A stretch of 64,000 nucleotides of DNA from Flavobacteriaceae bacterium (GCA_029248405.1 JAQWJJ010000008.1:79066-143065), one strand, 5' to 3'; numbered from the stretch's first letter, positions 29,447 through 38,647 are shown. Numbers and translations are program-made. The notes: generated from the letters alone by a model not told the origin.

Positions 29447-30343
29447 TTAAAGTCCTTTGTTTTGCTGATAAAGACGTTTGACGATGCCGTCTGCCAAACC
29501 TATTTTTGGCACATAAATATTCTTTGATTGACTCCATTTCATGGCCGACAAATAGATTTTTGTCGCTGGAATAATGACATCCGCGCGATCGGGATTCATT
29601 TCTAATTCATAAATCCGCTCATGATAGGTCATGGACTTGAGCAATTCATAATAATTTGACAAGAAGAAATAACTCAAAGGTTTACCGATTTTTTTGCCAC
29701 TTTTGGTGTAGATGCTATTGATGTTTCCTCCTGAACCAATGACGCTGACCTTATCATATCCAGAAGTGGTTTCTGTAATCCAGGCCTTGACTTCATCCCA
29801 AATACTCTCTCTGACCATATCATTCAGGATCCGGACCGTTCCTAGCTTGAAAGATTTGGAAGCCAGAGCTTTACCAGCAGTATACAACGTAAATTCAGTA
29901 CTTCCACCCCCAACATCAACATAAAGAAAGGTTTTGTCAGAATCTATAAAGGCCCCAAAATCAGTGCTTGCAATGATATCAGCCTCGGCCTCTCCATCAA
30001 TAATTTCGATATTGATGCCCGTGGCCTCAAAAATAGCGTTAACCACCTCTTGTCCATTGTCTGCTTCGCGCATAGCGGAGGTGGCACAAGCTCTAAAGCT
30101 GACGACGTTATGGTTCTTAATGAGTAATCTAAAGGCTTCCATGGCCTCTATCATTCGGCCTTGGTTAAGCGCAGAAATATGACCATTGAGAAATACATCA
30201 GCACCGAGTCGGATGGGCACACGCACCAAGGATGTTTTTTTGAATCGTGGCGGTTTACCAGACATCTGTGTCACTGATGCAATCAACAACCTTATGGCAT
30301 TGGAGCCAATATCAATTCCTCCATATTTTTCAATAACCATCAT
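29447..30343 (-). CDS. ppx: Exopolyphosphatase (Ppx/GppA family)
   Basis: 298 residues, the short single-domain form. The ASKHA phosphate-binding motifs are visible: GGIDIGSNAIRLL near residue 8 and YVDVGGGSTEFTL near 139. It releases phosphate from polyphosphate ends, or hydrolyses pppGpp. Its ATG overlaps the ppk1 stop by 1 base, so the synthesising and degrading enzymes are made from one message. No third HD domain is present, so it is not a full-length E. coli-type PPX. Confidence 0.93.
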   Translation of the reverse strand: MMVIEKYGGIDIGSNAIRLLIASVTQMSGKPPRFKKTSLVRVPIRLGADVFLNGHISALNQGRMIEAMEAFRLLIKNHNVVSFRACATSAMREADNGQEVVNAIFEATGINIEIIDGEAEADIIASTDFGAFIDSDKTFLYVDVGGGSTEFTLYTAGKALASKSFKLGTVRILNDMVRESIWDEVKAWITETTSGYDKVSVIGSGGNINSIYTKSGKKIGKPLSYFFLSNYYELLKSMTYHERIYELEMNPDRADVIIPATKIYLSAMKWSQSKNIYVPKIGLADGIVKRLYQQNKGL

Positions 30344-32427
30344 TAGCCTTGTAGTTTATTAAGATAATAATCATACAACGCAAACTGTGAGCGGATTACC
30401 GGGCCACTTTCTCTTACATAGGCATTGTCCTGTGTCTGTGAAATCAATCTTGCTTTGACATTATCCTGCCAGCTAATTTGAAAAGTCTCCAATAATTCTT
30501 GCTGTAGATCGCGATCATATATGGGGCAACTGACTTCTACACGCGAATCAAAATTCCGGGCCATAAAATCTGCAGAAGAGATGTAAACCTTTGGGTCACC
30601 AGCATTTTCATAAATATACAGACGGGTATGCTCTAAGAATTTATCCACTACACTAACCACCTCTATAGTTTCGCTCATGCCTTTAACTCCAGGGACCAAA
30701 CAACAAATACCCCGCACAACAATTTGAATCGAAACGCCTTGTTGGCTCGCCTCATATAATTTTTCAATCATGTAATGATCAGAAAGGCTATTGAGTTTGA
30801 GCTTGATGCCACTGGGCAGCCCTTTTTTATGGTGTGCAATTTCATTATCAATGAGCTCAGTCCAAGTGTCTCGGGTATAGTGAGGAGACACAACTAAATG
30901 CTTGTAGGATTTCAAGCGATAGTTCACCTCAAAGAAATTAAATACCCTGTTGATGTCCTTGCCAATACCTTCGTGGGCGGTAAAAAGTGTGTAATCCGTA
31001 TAAATCTTTGCCGTCGTTTCATTAAAATTACCGGTACTCAAGAAAGAATATCGTTTGACTTTTTTATCTTCAATTCGCTCAATCACGCAGGCCTTACAAT
31101 GGACCTTAAGTCCTGTAACTCCAAAAATAAGCCTTACACCTTCATTCTGCATCTGCTCAGCGTAATGAATATTAGCCACCTCGTCGAATCTCGCTCTAAG
31201 CTCAATTTGGACCAGTACATCCTTACCGTTTTTCGCCGCATTGATCAATGAACTCGCAATGTGTGAAACTTCAGCAAGGCGATAGATTGTGATCTTGATG
31301 GATTGGACCTTGGGGTCAAGTGCAGATTCGCGCAAGAATTTGACAACATATCGGAAACTTTGATACGGGGCATGCAATAAATAATCCTTTTGAGCAATTT
31401 TAGCCAAAAGACTACCCTGAAAGCTCAACCCTGCAATAGGCAGTGGTCGCTTGGTCTCATAAAGCAAGTCCGTTCTGCCTAAACTCGGGAATTTCATGTA
31501 ATCACGACGGTTATGGTACCGCCCACCAGGGATGATACTGTCAGTGCTGTCAATATTCATTTTGTCCATCAGGAACTTAAGCGTTTCTGGGGCAATTGTA
31601 CGGTCGTAAACAAAGCGAACAGGATCACCAGAACTCCTTTTTGCGACACTCTTAGAGATCTTGTCCAGGAAACTGCGACTCAAATCAGAATCAATATCTA
31701 ACTCAGCATCTCGGGTTATTTTGATCATGTGTGCCGCAATAGACTCATAATCAAATATGCTGAAGATAATGCCAAAACAATGCCGTATCAAATCATCCAA
31801 AAGAATGATATACTTCTGTCCGTTCTCTTCGGGCAGTTCTACAAAACGATCAATGACCGCTGGCACTTCGATCAGAGCGTAATTGATTTTATCTTTAAAG
31901 TTCGTGTCATTTTCGCTCATCACCATGCGTACGGCCAAATAAGCAGCACTGTCTTTAAGTGCCGGAAATGCATCTAATTCACTCAGAATAATCGTGGCCA
32001 AAGCTGGACTCACTTCACGCAAAAAATAATCAGTAATGAACTCACTTTGGGTTGCAGAAATATTCGTTTCATTAATCACGTTGATGCCTTCTTTGGCAAG
32101 CTCTTCTTCAATCACTCCCAGGATGTCAAGACTGAGTTGTTGCTGGCTGATCACTGTCTGTGTGATCGATTCTTGCAGCTCCAATGCAGACATCCCACCA
32201 AGTTCACTGCGACCGACCTTTCCTGCATCAATGATGCGCTTGATGGCGGCATAGCGTACCTTAAAAAACTCATCTAAATTGTTAGAAAAAATTCCCAAAA
32301 ATCTAAGACGCTCAATTAATGGTACCGTTGGGTCCTTGGCCTCTTGCAGGACACGAGCATTAAACTTCAACCAACTTAAATCACGGTTGATATAGCGATC
32401 ATATTGTTTTTTTGGCTCTGGGCTCAT
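30343..32427 (-). CDS. ppk1: Polyphosphate kinase 1
   Basis: 694 residues with all PPK1 parts: the N-terminal RDLSWLKFNARVLQE and the catalytic phosphorylated His443 in KVHCKACVIERI. LSTGNFNETTAKIYTD and a C-terminal phospholipase D-like half are also visible. It transfers the ATP gamma-phosphate to growing polyphosphate. The start overlaps the sixA stop by 4 bases (ATGA), and ppx follows by overlap. This ties phosphate storage to a histidine phosphatase in one unit. Confidence 0.97.
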   Translation of the reverse strand: MSPEPKKQYDRYINRDLSWLKFNARVLQEAKDPTVPLIERLRFLGIFSNNLDEFFKVRYAAIKRIIDAGKVGRSELGGMSALELQESITQTVISQQQLSLDILGVIEEELAKEGINVINETNISATQSEFITDYFLREVSPALATIILSELDAFPALKDSAAYLAVRMVMSENDTNFKDKINYALIEVPAVIDRFVELPEENGQKYIILLDDLIRHCFGIIFSIFDYESIAAHMIKITRDAELDIDSDLSRSFLDKISKSVAKRSSGDPVRFVYDRTIAPETLKFLMDKMNIDSTDSIIPGGRYHNRRDYMKFPSLGRTDLLYETKRPLPIAGLSFQGSLLAKIAQKDYLLHAPYQSFRYVVKFLRESALDPKVQSIKITIYRLAEVSHIASSLINAAKNGKDVLVQIELRARFDEVANIHYAEQMQNEGVRLIFGVTGLKVHCKACVIERIEDKKVKRYSFLSTGNFNETTAKIYTDYTLFTAHEGIGKDINRVFNFFEVNYRLKSYKHLVVSPHYTRDTWTELIDNEIAHHKKGLPSGIKLKLNSLSDHYMIEKLYEASQQGVSIQIVVRGICCLVPGVKGMSETIEVVSVVDKFLEHTRLYIYENAGDPKVYISSADFMARNFDSRVEVSCPIYDRDLQQELLETFQISWQDNVKARLISQTQDNAYVRESGPVIRSQFALYDYYLNKLQG

Positions 32428-32912
32428 GATGTAAAGTCTTTTGGGTACACTTTATTTATTATTTGTCCTTTGCGCACATTTTGCCAGAGGTCAACAGAAA
32501 AATTAATTTGCACAAAACCGCAGGTGGGCAAATTATCTATAGCCTGGTCTCCCAGCATATTAACAAGTGCTGTAAAAGCATGATTGTGTCCCACCAACAA
32601 AACTCTTGAGACATTTGGGGGCAGATCTTTGATCAATGCCATAACTTGTTCCCCACTAAAATCATACATCTGATGCATAACTTTAACCTGATCAGGTTTC
32701 AGTCCAAAAGATTGGTGAAAATAAACCCCTGTTTGCATGGCTCTTGTAGCGTCACTATTCAATACCAATTCTGGTGCCTTATATTGTGCAGCCACATAGC
32801 GAGACATGGTCAGGGCATCCAAACGACCACGGTCTTTCAATGGCCTTGAATGGTCTGGACCACTATCGGCCCAAGACGATTTTGCATGCCGCAAAAAATA
32901 AAGTGTTTTCAT
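32424..32912 (-). CDS. sixA: SixA-like histidine phosphatase
   Basis: 162 residues of the branch 2-like phosphoglycerate mutase superfamily. The catalytic RHG-type motif appears as LRHAKSSWAD at residues 7-16, and the second His is in VLLVGHNHAFTAL near 105. SixA removes phosphate from phosphohistidine proteins. It overlaps ppk1 and lies 15 bases after pdxH. Because PPK1 acts through phosphohistidine, coexpression is suggestive but not proof of a link. Confidence 0.92.
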   Translation of the reverse strand: MKTLYFLRHAKSSWADSGPDHSRPLKDRGRLDALTMSRYVAAQYKAPELVLNSDATRAMQTGVYFHQSFGLKPDQVKVMHQMYDFSGEQVMALIKDLPPNVSRVLLVGHNHAFTALVNMLGDQAIDNLPTCGFVQINFSVDLWQNVRKGQIINKVYPKDFTS

Positions 32913-32927
32913 TTATTAACGATCATC

Positions 32928-33572
32928 TTAGGGAGCCAGTCGCTCAATGGTCCAATTCTGCGCAACATTGCGGTAGCGCAATCGATCGTGTAATCGATTC
33001 TCTCGTCCTTGCCAAAATTCAAATTCTATTGGCTGGACCAGATACCCTCCCCAATGATCAGGAATCGGCACATCAGCGGTCTGATATTGTTTCTCTAACC
33101 TTAACAAAGTTTGCTCTAATGACGCCCTATCAGCAATCACTTCACTTTGCGGACTGACTATTGCGCCTATTTGACTCCCCTTTGGTCTTTGCGAAAAATA
33201 CGCTTGAGATTCTTCTTTTGTTAATTTTTCTGCTGAGCCACGGATGTGCACTTGCCGCTCTAAATTTGGCCAAAAAAAACTCAGTGAAACCTTGGGATTT
33301 GCCGCTATCGCACGACCTTTTTGACTGGAATAATTTGTGAAAAATTGAAAACCACGAGCGTCGAAATGTTTTAAGAGTACGACACGACCTCTGGGATACC
33401 CTGCAGCATCGACGGTTGAAAGCGTCATGGCATTGACTTCATCAACTCCACCAGCTTGAGCAACCTCTTGGAACCAGAGCGCAAATTGCTCAATGGGATT
33501 CACTGCTGCTTGCTGCTCAGTCAATGTGCCTTTTTGATATGATTTTCGATAATCGTGGAGTTTTTGGCTCAT
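32928..33572 (-). CDS. pdxH: Pyridoxamine 5'-phosphate oxidase
   Basis: 214 residues from the ATG at 33572, the usual length; an in-frame start at 33626 adds 18 residues unlike the family. Typical stretches: GYPRGRVVLLKHFDARGF, FWPNLERQVHIRG and the C-terminal QGRENRLHDR. An FMN enzyme, it makes pyridoxal phosphate from the pyridoxine or pyridoxamine phosphate forms. It sits between rnz and sixA in the long reverse-strand run. Confidence 0.96.
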   Translation of the reverse strand: MSQKLHDYRKSYQKGTLTEQQAAVNPIEQFALWFQEVAQAGGVDEVNAMTLSTVDAAGYPRGRVVLLKHFDARGFQFFTNYSSQKGRAIAANPKVSLSFFWPNLERQVHIRGSAEKLTKEESQAYFSQRPKGSQIGAIVSPQSEVIADRASLEQTLLRLEKQYQTADVPIPDHWGGYLVQPIEFEFWQGRENRLHDRLRYRNVAQNWTIERLAP

Positions 33573-33629
33573 GGTTTGGTCAAATGAATTGCAATTTACG
33601 AGAAATTCTAAAGTAAAGCTCTGCACATA

Positions 33630-34577
33630 TCAAATTTGCACCATCTGTTGACCATCCCCCTCTAACAATCTGAAACAACGTCCATCTTCGGCCAAAAAAA
33701 CTTGATCAAAGTAACGCAAAGCCTCTTCTCTAAATTCTTCCAAGTGCACATAACGACCAGAGTAATGGCCCAAAATCAGAAACCGCACACCCGAAGCCTC
33801 CGCAATAAGCGCAGCTTGCTGCGCTGTACTGTGCTTGGTTCGTTCACACAAACCTTGTTGTGCAGTCAAAAATGTACTTTCATGGTACAACACACTTATC
33901 CCAGAGATCAGTTCTGGCAAACTAGACAGATATGCAGTGTCACTGCAATAGGCATAGCTTAATGGGGTTTTAGCGGGCTCCGTAACACTTTGATGATCCA
34001 CCAAATCACCATTTGCATTGGGAACATTATGCCCTTGCTTGAGTTTTTTAAAATATGCAGGACTGATACCAGCCATTTCTGCAGCGGCCCGATCAAGCAA
34101 GCGATCACCGCGCTTTGCTTTAAACAAAAAGCCATTGGTATAGATTCTATGGTCTAAAGGAAGGGTTTCTACCATGACCAGGTCATCTTCAAAAATCAAA
34201 ACAGAAACATCTTGGTCCAATTCATGAAAAAACAAAGGAAAATTGGTCCAAGACTTTCCCAGTTTTAATTGTAACGTGATGATTTCTTTAATGCCTTTGG
34301 GGCCATAGATGTGCAGGGGTTCTTCTCTACCCAGAAGCCTCATTGTAGAGACCAACCCAATCAAACCAAAATAATGATCCCCGTGCAAATGCGAAATAAA
34401 AATATGCTTGATGCGGGCAAATTTGATTTTTTTTTGGCGCAATGCGACTTGGGTTCCTTCACCACAATCAATCAAAAAGAGATGACCCGAGAGGTCAAGC
34501 AGCTGCGCTGTCGGACGCGCGTCAGCACGAGGTGATGCAGAATGGCATCCCAGTATGGTCAATGTCAAACCCTTCAT
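33630..34577 (-). CDS. rnz: Ribonuclease Z
   Basis: 315 residues of the metallo-beta-lactamase fold. The zinc motif is FISHLHGDHYFGLIGL near residue 60. Downstream ligands are YCSDTAYL near 210 and LILGHYSGRY near 270, and the exosite is GKSWTNFP-like. It is an endonuclease that cuts tRNA 3' trailers. This matters here because none of the three tRNAs in the window encodes CCA. It follows the STAS-like gene by 52 bases. Confidence 0.96.
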   Translation of the reverse strand: MKGLTLTILGCHSASPRADARPTAQLLDLSGHLFLIDCGEGTQVALRQKKIKFARIKHIFISHLHGDHYFGLIGLVSTMRLLGREEPLHIYGPKGIKEIITLQLKLGKSWTNFPLFFHELDQDVSVLIFEDDLVMVETLPLDHRIYTNGFLFKAKRGDRLLDRAAAEMAGISPAYFKKLKQGHNVPNANGDLVDHQSVTEPAKTPLSYAYCSDTAYLSSLPELISGISVLYHESTFLTAQQGLCERTKHSTAQQAALIAEASGVRFLILGHYSGRYVHLEEFREEALRYFDQVFLAEDGRCFRLLEGDGQQMVQI

Positions 34578-34629
34578 GTCAGGCTGTAATTGTTTGTGCT
34601 GTTTCTTTTGAAAAGATCAAAAACCATCA

Positions 34630-34959
34630 TCAAAAACCCAAATCACGCTCTATTTCTTCCATCTGAATCAAGTCCTCTGCTTCCAAAATGGTTGGGGATA
34701 AGCTTAAAGGACTGTCAATTTCTGTGAGGTTGAATTGTGGCACCACCAAAACTATAGACTTTTTTGCCGCAACGAAAAAAGGCAAAAGCACTTGATAATC
34801 AGAAATTTGGTCTATTTCCAACGCCAATACATTTGAAAAATCAATAACCATATGCTGACGCACCTTGTCCTTTAGAGCGCTCAAGAGTTCCTTGGCCAGT
34901 ACCGGTAAATTCGCTTCTGAAACCTCCACAAGGTCGTACGATGCCGCAGTATCCAACAT
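34630..34959 (-). CDS. Small STAS-like conserved protein
   Basis: 109 residues. An in-frame stop lies 7 codons upstream of the ATG at 34959, so the start is fixed. Alternating strands and helices, with HMVIDFSNVLALEIDQISDY in the middle, resemble a STAS (anti-sigma antagonist) fold, but no phosphorylatable serine motif is evident. The ending EAEDLIQMEEIERDLGF looks strongly conserved among flavobacterial homologues I recall next to rnz. It begins 1 base after pyrB. Function unknown; a partner role for RNase Z is possible. Confidence 0.7.
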   Translation of the reverse strand: MLDTAASYDLVEVSEANLPVLAKELLSALKDKVRQHMVIDFSNVLALEIDQISDYQVLLPFFVAAKKSIVLVVPQFNLTEIDSPLSLSPTILEAEDLIQMEEIERDLGF

Positions 34960-34960
34960 A

Positions 34961-35887
34961 TCAGGATATTTTTGACGCTAACAAATAAATGATGGCCATC
35001 CGGATGGCCACACCATTTTCAACTTGATCCAATATAATGGCTTGGGGACTATCAGCAACGGCGCTGGTGATTTCTACACCACGGTTGATGGGCCCTGGGT
35101 GCATTACGACGATTTTTTTATCTAAGGCGTCCAGATGAGCCTTTGTCAATCCGTATTGCTGGGTGTATTCGCGGACAGTTGGAAAATAGCTCATGTCCAT
35201 ACGCTCATTCTGAACGCTCAACATATTGGCCACATCACACCACTTAATGGCTGCTTGCAAGTTTGTTTCTACAGCAACACCCATACTCTCTATATGCTTA
35301 GGGATAAGGGTTTTAGGACCACATACTTTGACATCTGCCCCTAGTTTTTGTAGCGCAAAAATATTCGATAGTGCGACTCTAGAATGCAGTATATCACCGA
35401 CGATCACGACTTTTTTACCGGCTACCTCACCTAAACTTTCACGAATTGAATAAGCATCGAGCAATGCTTGTGTAGGATGCTCATGAGCACCATCTCCTGC
35501 ATTAATGATGCGCGCTTTGACATGTTTTGAAAGAAACAATCCAGCGCCGGGATCAGGATGACGCATCACGACCATATCGACCTTCATGGCCAAAATATTG
35601 TTGACTGTATCGATTAAGGTCTCCCCCTTTTTGACCGAAGAACTGGCCGCAGAAAAGTTGACCACATCAGCTGATAATCTTTTTTCTGCTAATTCAAACG
35701 ATAATCTTGTCCGTGTGCTGTTTTCAAAAAACAAATTGGCGATCGTGATATCACGCAAAGACGGCACTTTCTTAATGGGTCGATTAATGACCTCCTTAAA
35801 CCGATCAGCCGTTTCAAAAATCAGCTGTATATCACTTTCTGTGATGTATTTAATGCCCAATAAGTGCTCTACACTTAACTCTTTCAT
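34961..35887 (-). CDS. pyrB: Aspartate carbamoyltransferase catalytic subunit
   Basis: 308 residues with the carbamoyl phosphate motif FFENSTRTRLSFELAEKRL near residues 53-71, and aspartate-loop elements such as DALDKKIVVMHPGPINRGVE. It makes carbamoyl aspartate, the committed step of pyrimidine synthesis. No pyrI regulatory subunit is adjacent; instead pyrR lies directly upstream with a 1-base gap, which suggests control through PyrR or UMP. Confidence 0.97.
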   Translation of the reverse strand: MKELSVEHLLGIKYITESDIQLIFETADRFKEVINRPIKKVPSLRDITIANLFFENSTRTRLSFELAEKRLSADVVNFSAASSSVKKGETLIDTVNNILAMKVDMVVMRHPDPGAGLFLSKHVKARIINAGDGAHEHPTQALLDAYSIRESLGEVAGKKVVIVGDILHSRVALSNIFALQKLGADVKVCGPKTLIPKHIESMGVAVETNLQAAIKWCDVANMLSVQNERMDMSYFPTVREYTQQYGLTKAHLDALDKKIVVMHPGPINRGVEITSAVADSPQAIILDQVENGVAIRMAIIYLLASKIS

Positions 35888-35888
35888 G

Positions 35889-36428
35889 CTAATTATCGAC
35901 TAAATATACCGCATCTTCACCATCTTGCTCATTCCAGCGCACCAAAACGCGCTCACCGTTTATCGCATCAACTTGGCGCCCGCGATAATCAGGCTGTATG
36001 GGCAAATGACGACTAAAGCGTCGGTCAATTAAGGTTAATAATTCTATTTCTTGCGGACGCCCAAAGCTTTGGATCGCCGTGAGGGCCGATCGTATGCTGC
36101 GCCCGGTATATAAAACATCATCAATGAAAACTACCTTTTTGTCCTCAACAATGAAATCTATTTGTGTCTTGTTGGCCTCTAGCGGATTCTGAGAACGCCG
36201 GAAATCATCGCGATAAAACGTGATGTCCAAATACCCGAGTTGCACTTGAGGAACTTTATAATGATCCAAAAGCAAAGCTTTAAGGCGTTCTGCTAAAAAA
36301 ATTCCTCGTGGCTGTATCCCTATCAGGACAGTTTCAGCAAAATTCGTATGATTTTCAATTAATTGGCAAGCCAAACGATGAAGAGCGATCTGGATTTCAG
36401 TAGCGTTTAATAGCACTTTTTGGCTCAT
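35889..36428 (-). CDS. pyrR: PyrR: pyrimidine regulator / uracil phosphoribosyltransferase
   Basis: 179 residues with the PRPP-binding motif VVFIDDVLYTGRSIRSAL near 98-115. In Firmicutes PyrR binds pyr mRNA leaders to control attenuation; in other phyla it may act mainly as a phosphoribosyltransferase. It heads an eight-gene reverse-strand run. A -7 box 29 bases upstream leaves only a short leader, so classic leader attenuation ahead of this operon looks unlikely. Confidence 0.95.
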   Translation of the reverse strand: MSQKVLLNATEIQIALHRLACQLIENHTNFAETVLIGIQPRGIFLAERLKALLLDHYKVPQVQLGYLDITFYRDDFRRSQNPLEANKTQIDFIVEDKKVVFIDDVLYTGRSIRSALTAIQSFGRPQEIELLTLIDRRFSRHLPIQPDYRGRQVDAINGERVLVRWNEQDGEDAVYLVDN

Positions 36429-36456
36429 AGAGAAAGTCTGAATCTAATTCAGAGGT

Positions 36457-36464
36457 CAAATTTA
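36457..36464 (-). promoter_or_regulatory. -7 box for the pyrR operon
   Basis: The reverse-strand sequence is TAAATTTG (TAnnTTTG). Transcription would start near 36450, leaving about 22 bases of leader before pyrR. No TTG lies at the ideal distance. Confidence 0.45.
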
Positions 36465-36488
36465 AATGATTTTAATGAATTTAGGCCC

Positions 36489-36572
36489 CTTTAAGAGACA
36501 ATATTCTGGCGTGCAGTAAAAACAGGAGCCCCATGCAAATACATATAACCACCTGTCTCTCAAAGCTTTTTT
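36489..36572 (+). ncRNA. Candidate small structured RNA, possibly 6S-Flavo-like
   Basis: The arms CTTTAAGAGACA (36489-36500) and TGTCTCTCAAAG (36554-36565) pair at 11 of 12 positions. On the forward strand the stem is followed directly by C and six T, like an intrinsic terminator. Inside is a large asymmetric bubble with a possible inner stem, GCGTG/CATGC. The size (84 bases) and the shape of end stem, bubble and inner stem recall 6S RNA, of which a flavobacterial type is known. No coding frame fits, and I could not compare it with a covariance model. A forward -7 box is not obvious. Confidence 0.35.
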
Positions 36573-36573
36573 A

Positions 36574-36608
36574 ATAAAAAATGCCCCTCGCTTCGCGAGG
36601 GGCATTTT
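36574..36608 (-). terminator. Terminator of rpsA
   Basis: The arms ATGCCCCTCG and CGAGGGGCAT (36581-36604) pair around a 4-base loop. On the reverse strand a T-rich tail follows. It lies 28 bases past the rpsA stop codon. Confidence 0.9.
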
Positions 36609-36635
36609 AAAGATTAAGACATTAAAACCAAGGAA

Positions 36636-38474
36636 TTAGTTTCCTTTTCCCTCCATCTTGTCTTTCAAATCTTGAAGCATTGAATTGGCATCGCCTAAAG
36701 TTGGCTTTGACTCTTCCGCTTGCTTGGCCGCGACTTTAGCCGCTTTCTTCACAATCTTTGCTTCTTCCTCTTTGTGGATAGACATGTGAGAAGCAACAAC
36801 TTTCTTAAAGTCCTTGTTGAATTCGATGATCACGAATTCTGCTTCTTCTCCTTGCTTCAAGTGCGTTCCATCTTCCTTCTCCAAGTGACGTTTAGGGACG
36901 AATGCACTGATGTCATCGTTAAAGTTGATCACTGCACCCTTATCAACCATTTCGTCGATTTTGGCAGTATGCTTAGAACCTAGTCCAAACTCAGCTTCAT
37001 ATTTATCCCATGGGTTATCCATAGTCTGCTTATGTCCGAGACTTAATTTACGGCCCTCTACATCTAATTCAAGTACCACAACTTCTAGTGTTTCACTGAT
37101 AGCAGTAAATTCGCTTGGATGTTTTACTTTTTTGGTCCAAGAAAGATCACTGATGTAAATTAATCCATCAATTCCTTCTTCTAACTCAACAAAAACACCA
37201 AAATTAGTGAAGTTACGCACTATTCCACTGTGCTTCGAGCCCACTGGATATTTCTTAGTGATGTCTGTCCATGGGTCTGGCGTCAATTGCTTAATACCTA
37301 AAGACATTTTGCGTTCTTCACGGTCCAAGGTCAATACCACAGCATCTACCTCATCACCAACTTTTACGAAGTCCTGGGCGCTGCGCAAGTGTGTAGACCA
37401 CGACATTTCACTCACGTGAACAAGTCCTTCGACACCTTCGGCAACTTCAACAAAAGCACCGTAATCAGCGATAACTACTACCTTACCTTTGACTTTATCA
37501 CCAACTTTTAGTTCTTCACCTAGTGCTTCCCATGGGTGCGCACTTAGTTGCTTAAGACCTAATTGGATTCGTGTTTTATCTTCATCAAAATCAAGAATCA
37601 CCACATTCAACTTCTGATCCAAATCAACGATTTCACTTGGATGGTTGATTCGTGACCAAGATAGGTCTGTAATATGGACTAATCCATCTACACCACCTAA
37701 ATCAACAAATACACCATAAGAAGTGATGTTCTTCACAACACCTTCTAGTACTTGTCCTTTTTCTAATTGGCCAATGATTTCTTTTTTCTGCTCTTCGATA
37801 TCCGCCTCAATTAAGGCTTTGTGAGAGACTACAACATTCTTGAATTCGTGGTTTATTTTAACCACCTTAAATTCCATTGTCTTACCGACGTAGATATCGT
37901 AATCACGAATTGGTTTGACATCAATTTGCGATCCTGGAAGGAAAGCCTCGATACCAAAAACATCTACAATCATTCCACCTTTGGTGCGGCATTTTACAAA
38001 ACCGTTAACAACAGTCCCTTCATCATGGGCTGCATTGACGCGATCCCATGCTTTAATTGTTCTGGCCTTACGGTGAGATAAGATCAATTGTCCTGTGGAG
38101 TCTTCACGCACATCAATCAATACTTCTACTTTGTCGCCAACCTTTAAATTCGGGTTGTAACGGAATTCATTGAGTGAGATGACACCTTCACTCTTCGCAT
38201 TAATGTCGATGATGGCATCACGATCAGTCATGTGTACGACCAATCCTTCTACCACCTCATCATTTAAGGTGTCCACAAAATTCTTAGCAACAAGTTTTTC
38301 AAATTCCTGTAACTGAACCTCATCTACAGGATCGATACCCTCTTCGTAGTTGTGCCAATTAAAATCTTTTAAAAATTGTTCTGGGTTTTGCACTTGCTCG
38401 ACAACTTCTTGTTGTGCTGGTGCTGCTGCAGTTTCTTGAGCTTCTACAGCTTCGTTTTTTGCTTCTTCAGCCAT
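36636..38474 (-). CDS. rpsA: 30S ribosomal protein S1
   Basis: 612 residues with six S1/OB repeats. Four carry clear signatures such as NITSYGVFVDLGGVDGLVHI (third), IADYGAFVEVAEGVEGLVHV (fourth) and NFTNFGVFVELEEGIDGLIY (fifth). The first two and the last are more divergent. The ends are charged and Ala/Glu/Lys-rich. S1 helps mRNA bind the 30S subunit; in Bacteroidota, where Shine-Dalgarno sites are rare, it is thought to bind A/U-rich leaders. A good promoter lies about 140 bases upstream and a terminator just after it, so it is a single-gene unit. Confidence 0.96.
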   Translation of the reverse strand: MAEEAKNEAVEAQETAAAPAQQEVVEQVQNPEQFLKDFNWHNYEEGIDPVDEVQLQEFEKLVAKNFVDTLNDEVVEGLVVHMTDRDAIIDINAKSEGVISLNEFRYNPNLKVGDKVEVLIDVREDSTGQLILSHRKARTIKAWDRVNAAHDEGTVVNGFVKCRTKGGMIVDVFGIEAFLPGSQIDVKPIRDYDIYVGKTMEFKVVKINHEFKNVVVSHKALIEADIEEQKKEIIGQLEKGQVLEGVVKNITSYGVFVDLGGVDGLVHITDLSWSRINHPSEIVDLDQKLNVVILDFDEDKTRIQLGLKQLSAHPWEALGEELKVGDKVKGKVVVIADYGAFVEVAEGVEGLVHVSEMSWSTHLRSAQDFVKVGDEVDAVVLTLDREERKMSLGIKQLTPDPWTDITKKYPVGSKHSGIVRNFTNFGVFVELEEGIDGLIYISDLSWTKKVKHPSEFTAISETLEVVVLELDVEGRKLSLGHKQTMDNPWDKYEAEFGLGSKHTAKIDEMVDKGAVINFNDDISAFVPKRHLEKEDGTHLKQGEEAEFVIIEFNKDFKKVVASHMSIHKEEEAKIVKKAAKVAAKQAEESKPTLGDANSMLQDLKDKMEGKGN

Positions 38475-38617
38475 TTTTATTTCTGTGATACTCGCTTAAT
38501 TAACGGGTAAACACGTATTGTATCCTGCGTTTTGCATGAAAGTTTACAGCCCAAACCACAGAAGGATTTGAAAAAAAGTGACCCTTTTTGCTTTCATATC
38601 GCTGCCAAAAAGGACCG

Positions 38618-38647
38618 CAAAAATAGTCCAATAGATTGTATTTTCAA
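38618..38647 (-). promoter_or_regulatory. Promoter of rpsA
   Basis: On the reverse strand a TTG (38647-38645) stands 19 bases from TATTTTTG (38625-38618), a full match to the Bacteroidota TTG/TAnnTTTG pattern. Transcription near 38611 would give a leader of about 137 bases, long enough for autoregulation by S1, but I see no defined structure in it. Confidence 0.65.

Noticed and set aside
36429..36580. Pyrimidine attenuator ahead of pyrR
   Set aside because: The likely -7 box at 36457-36464 places transcription start downstream of the hairpin, and the T-run is on the other strand.
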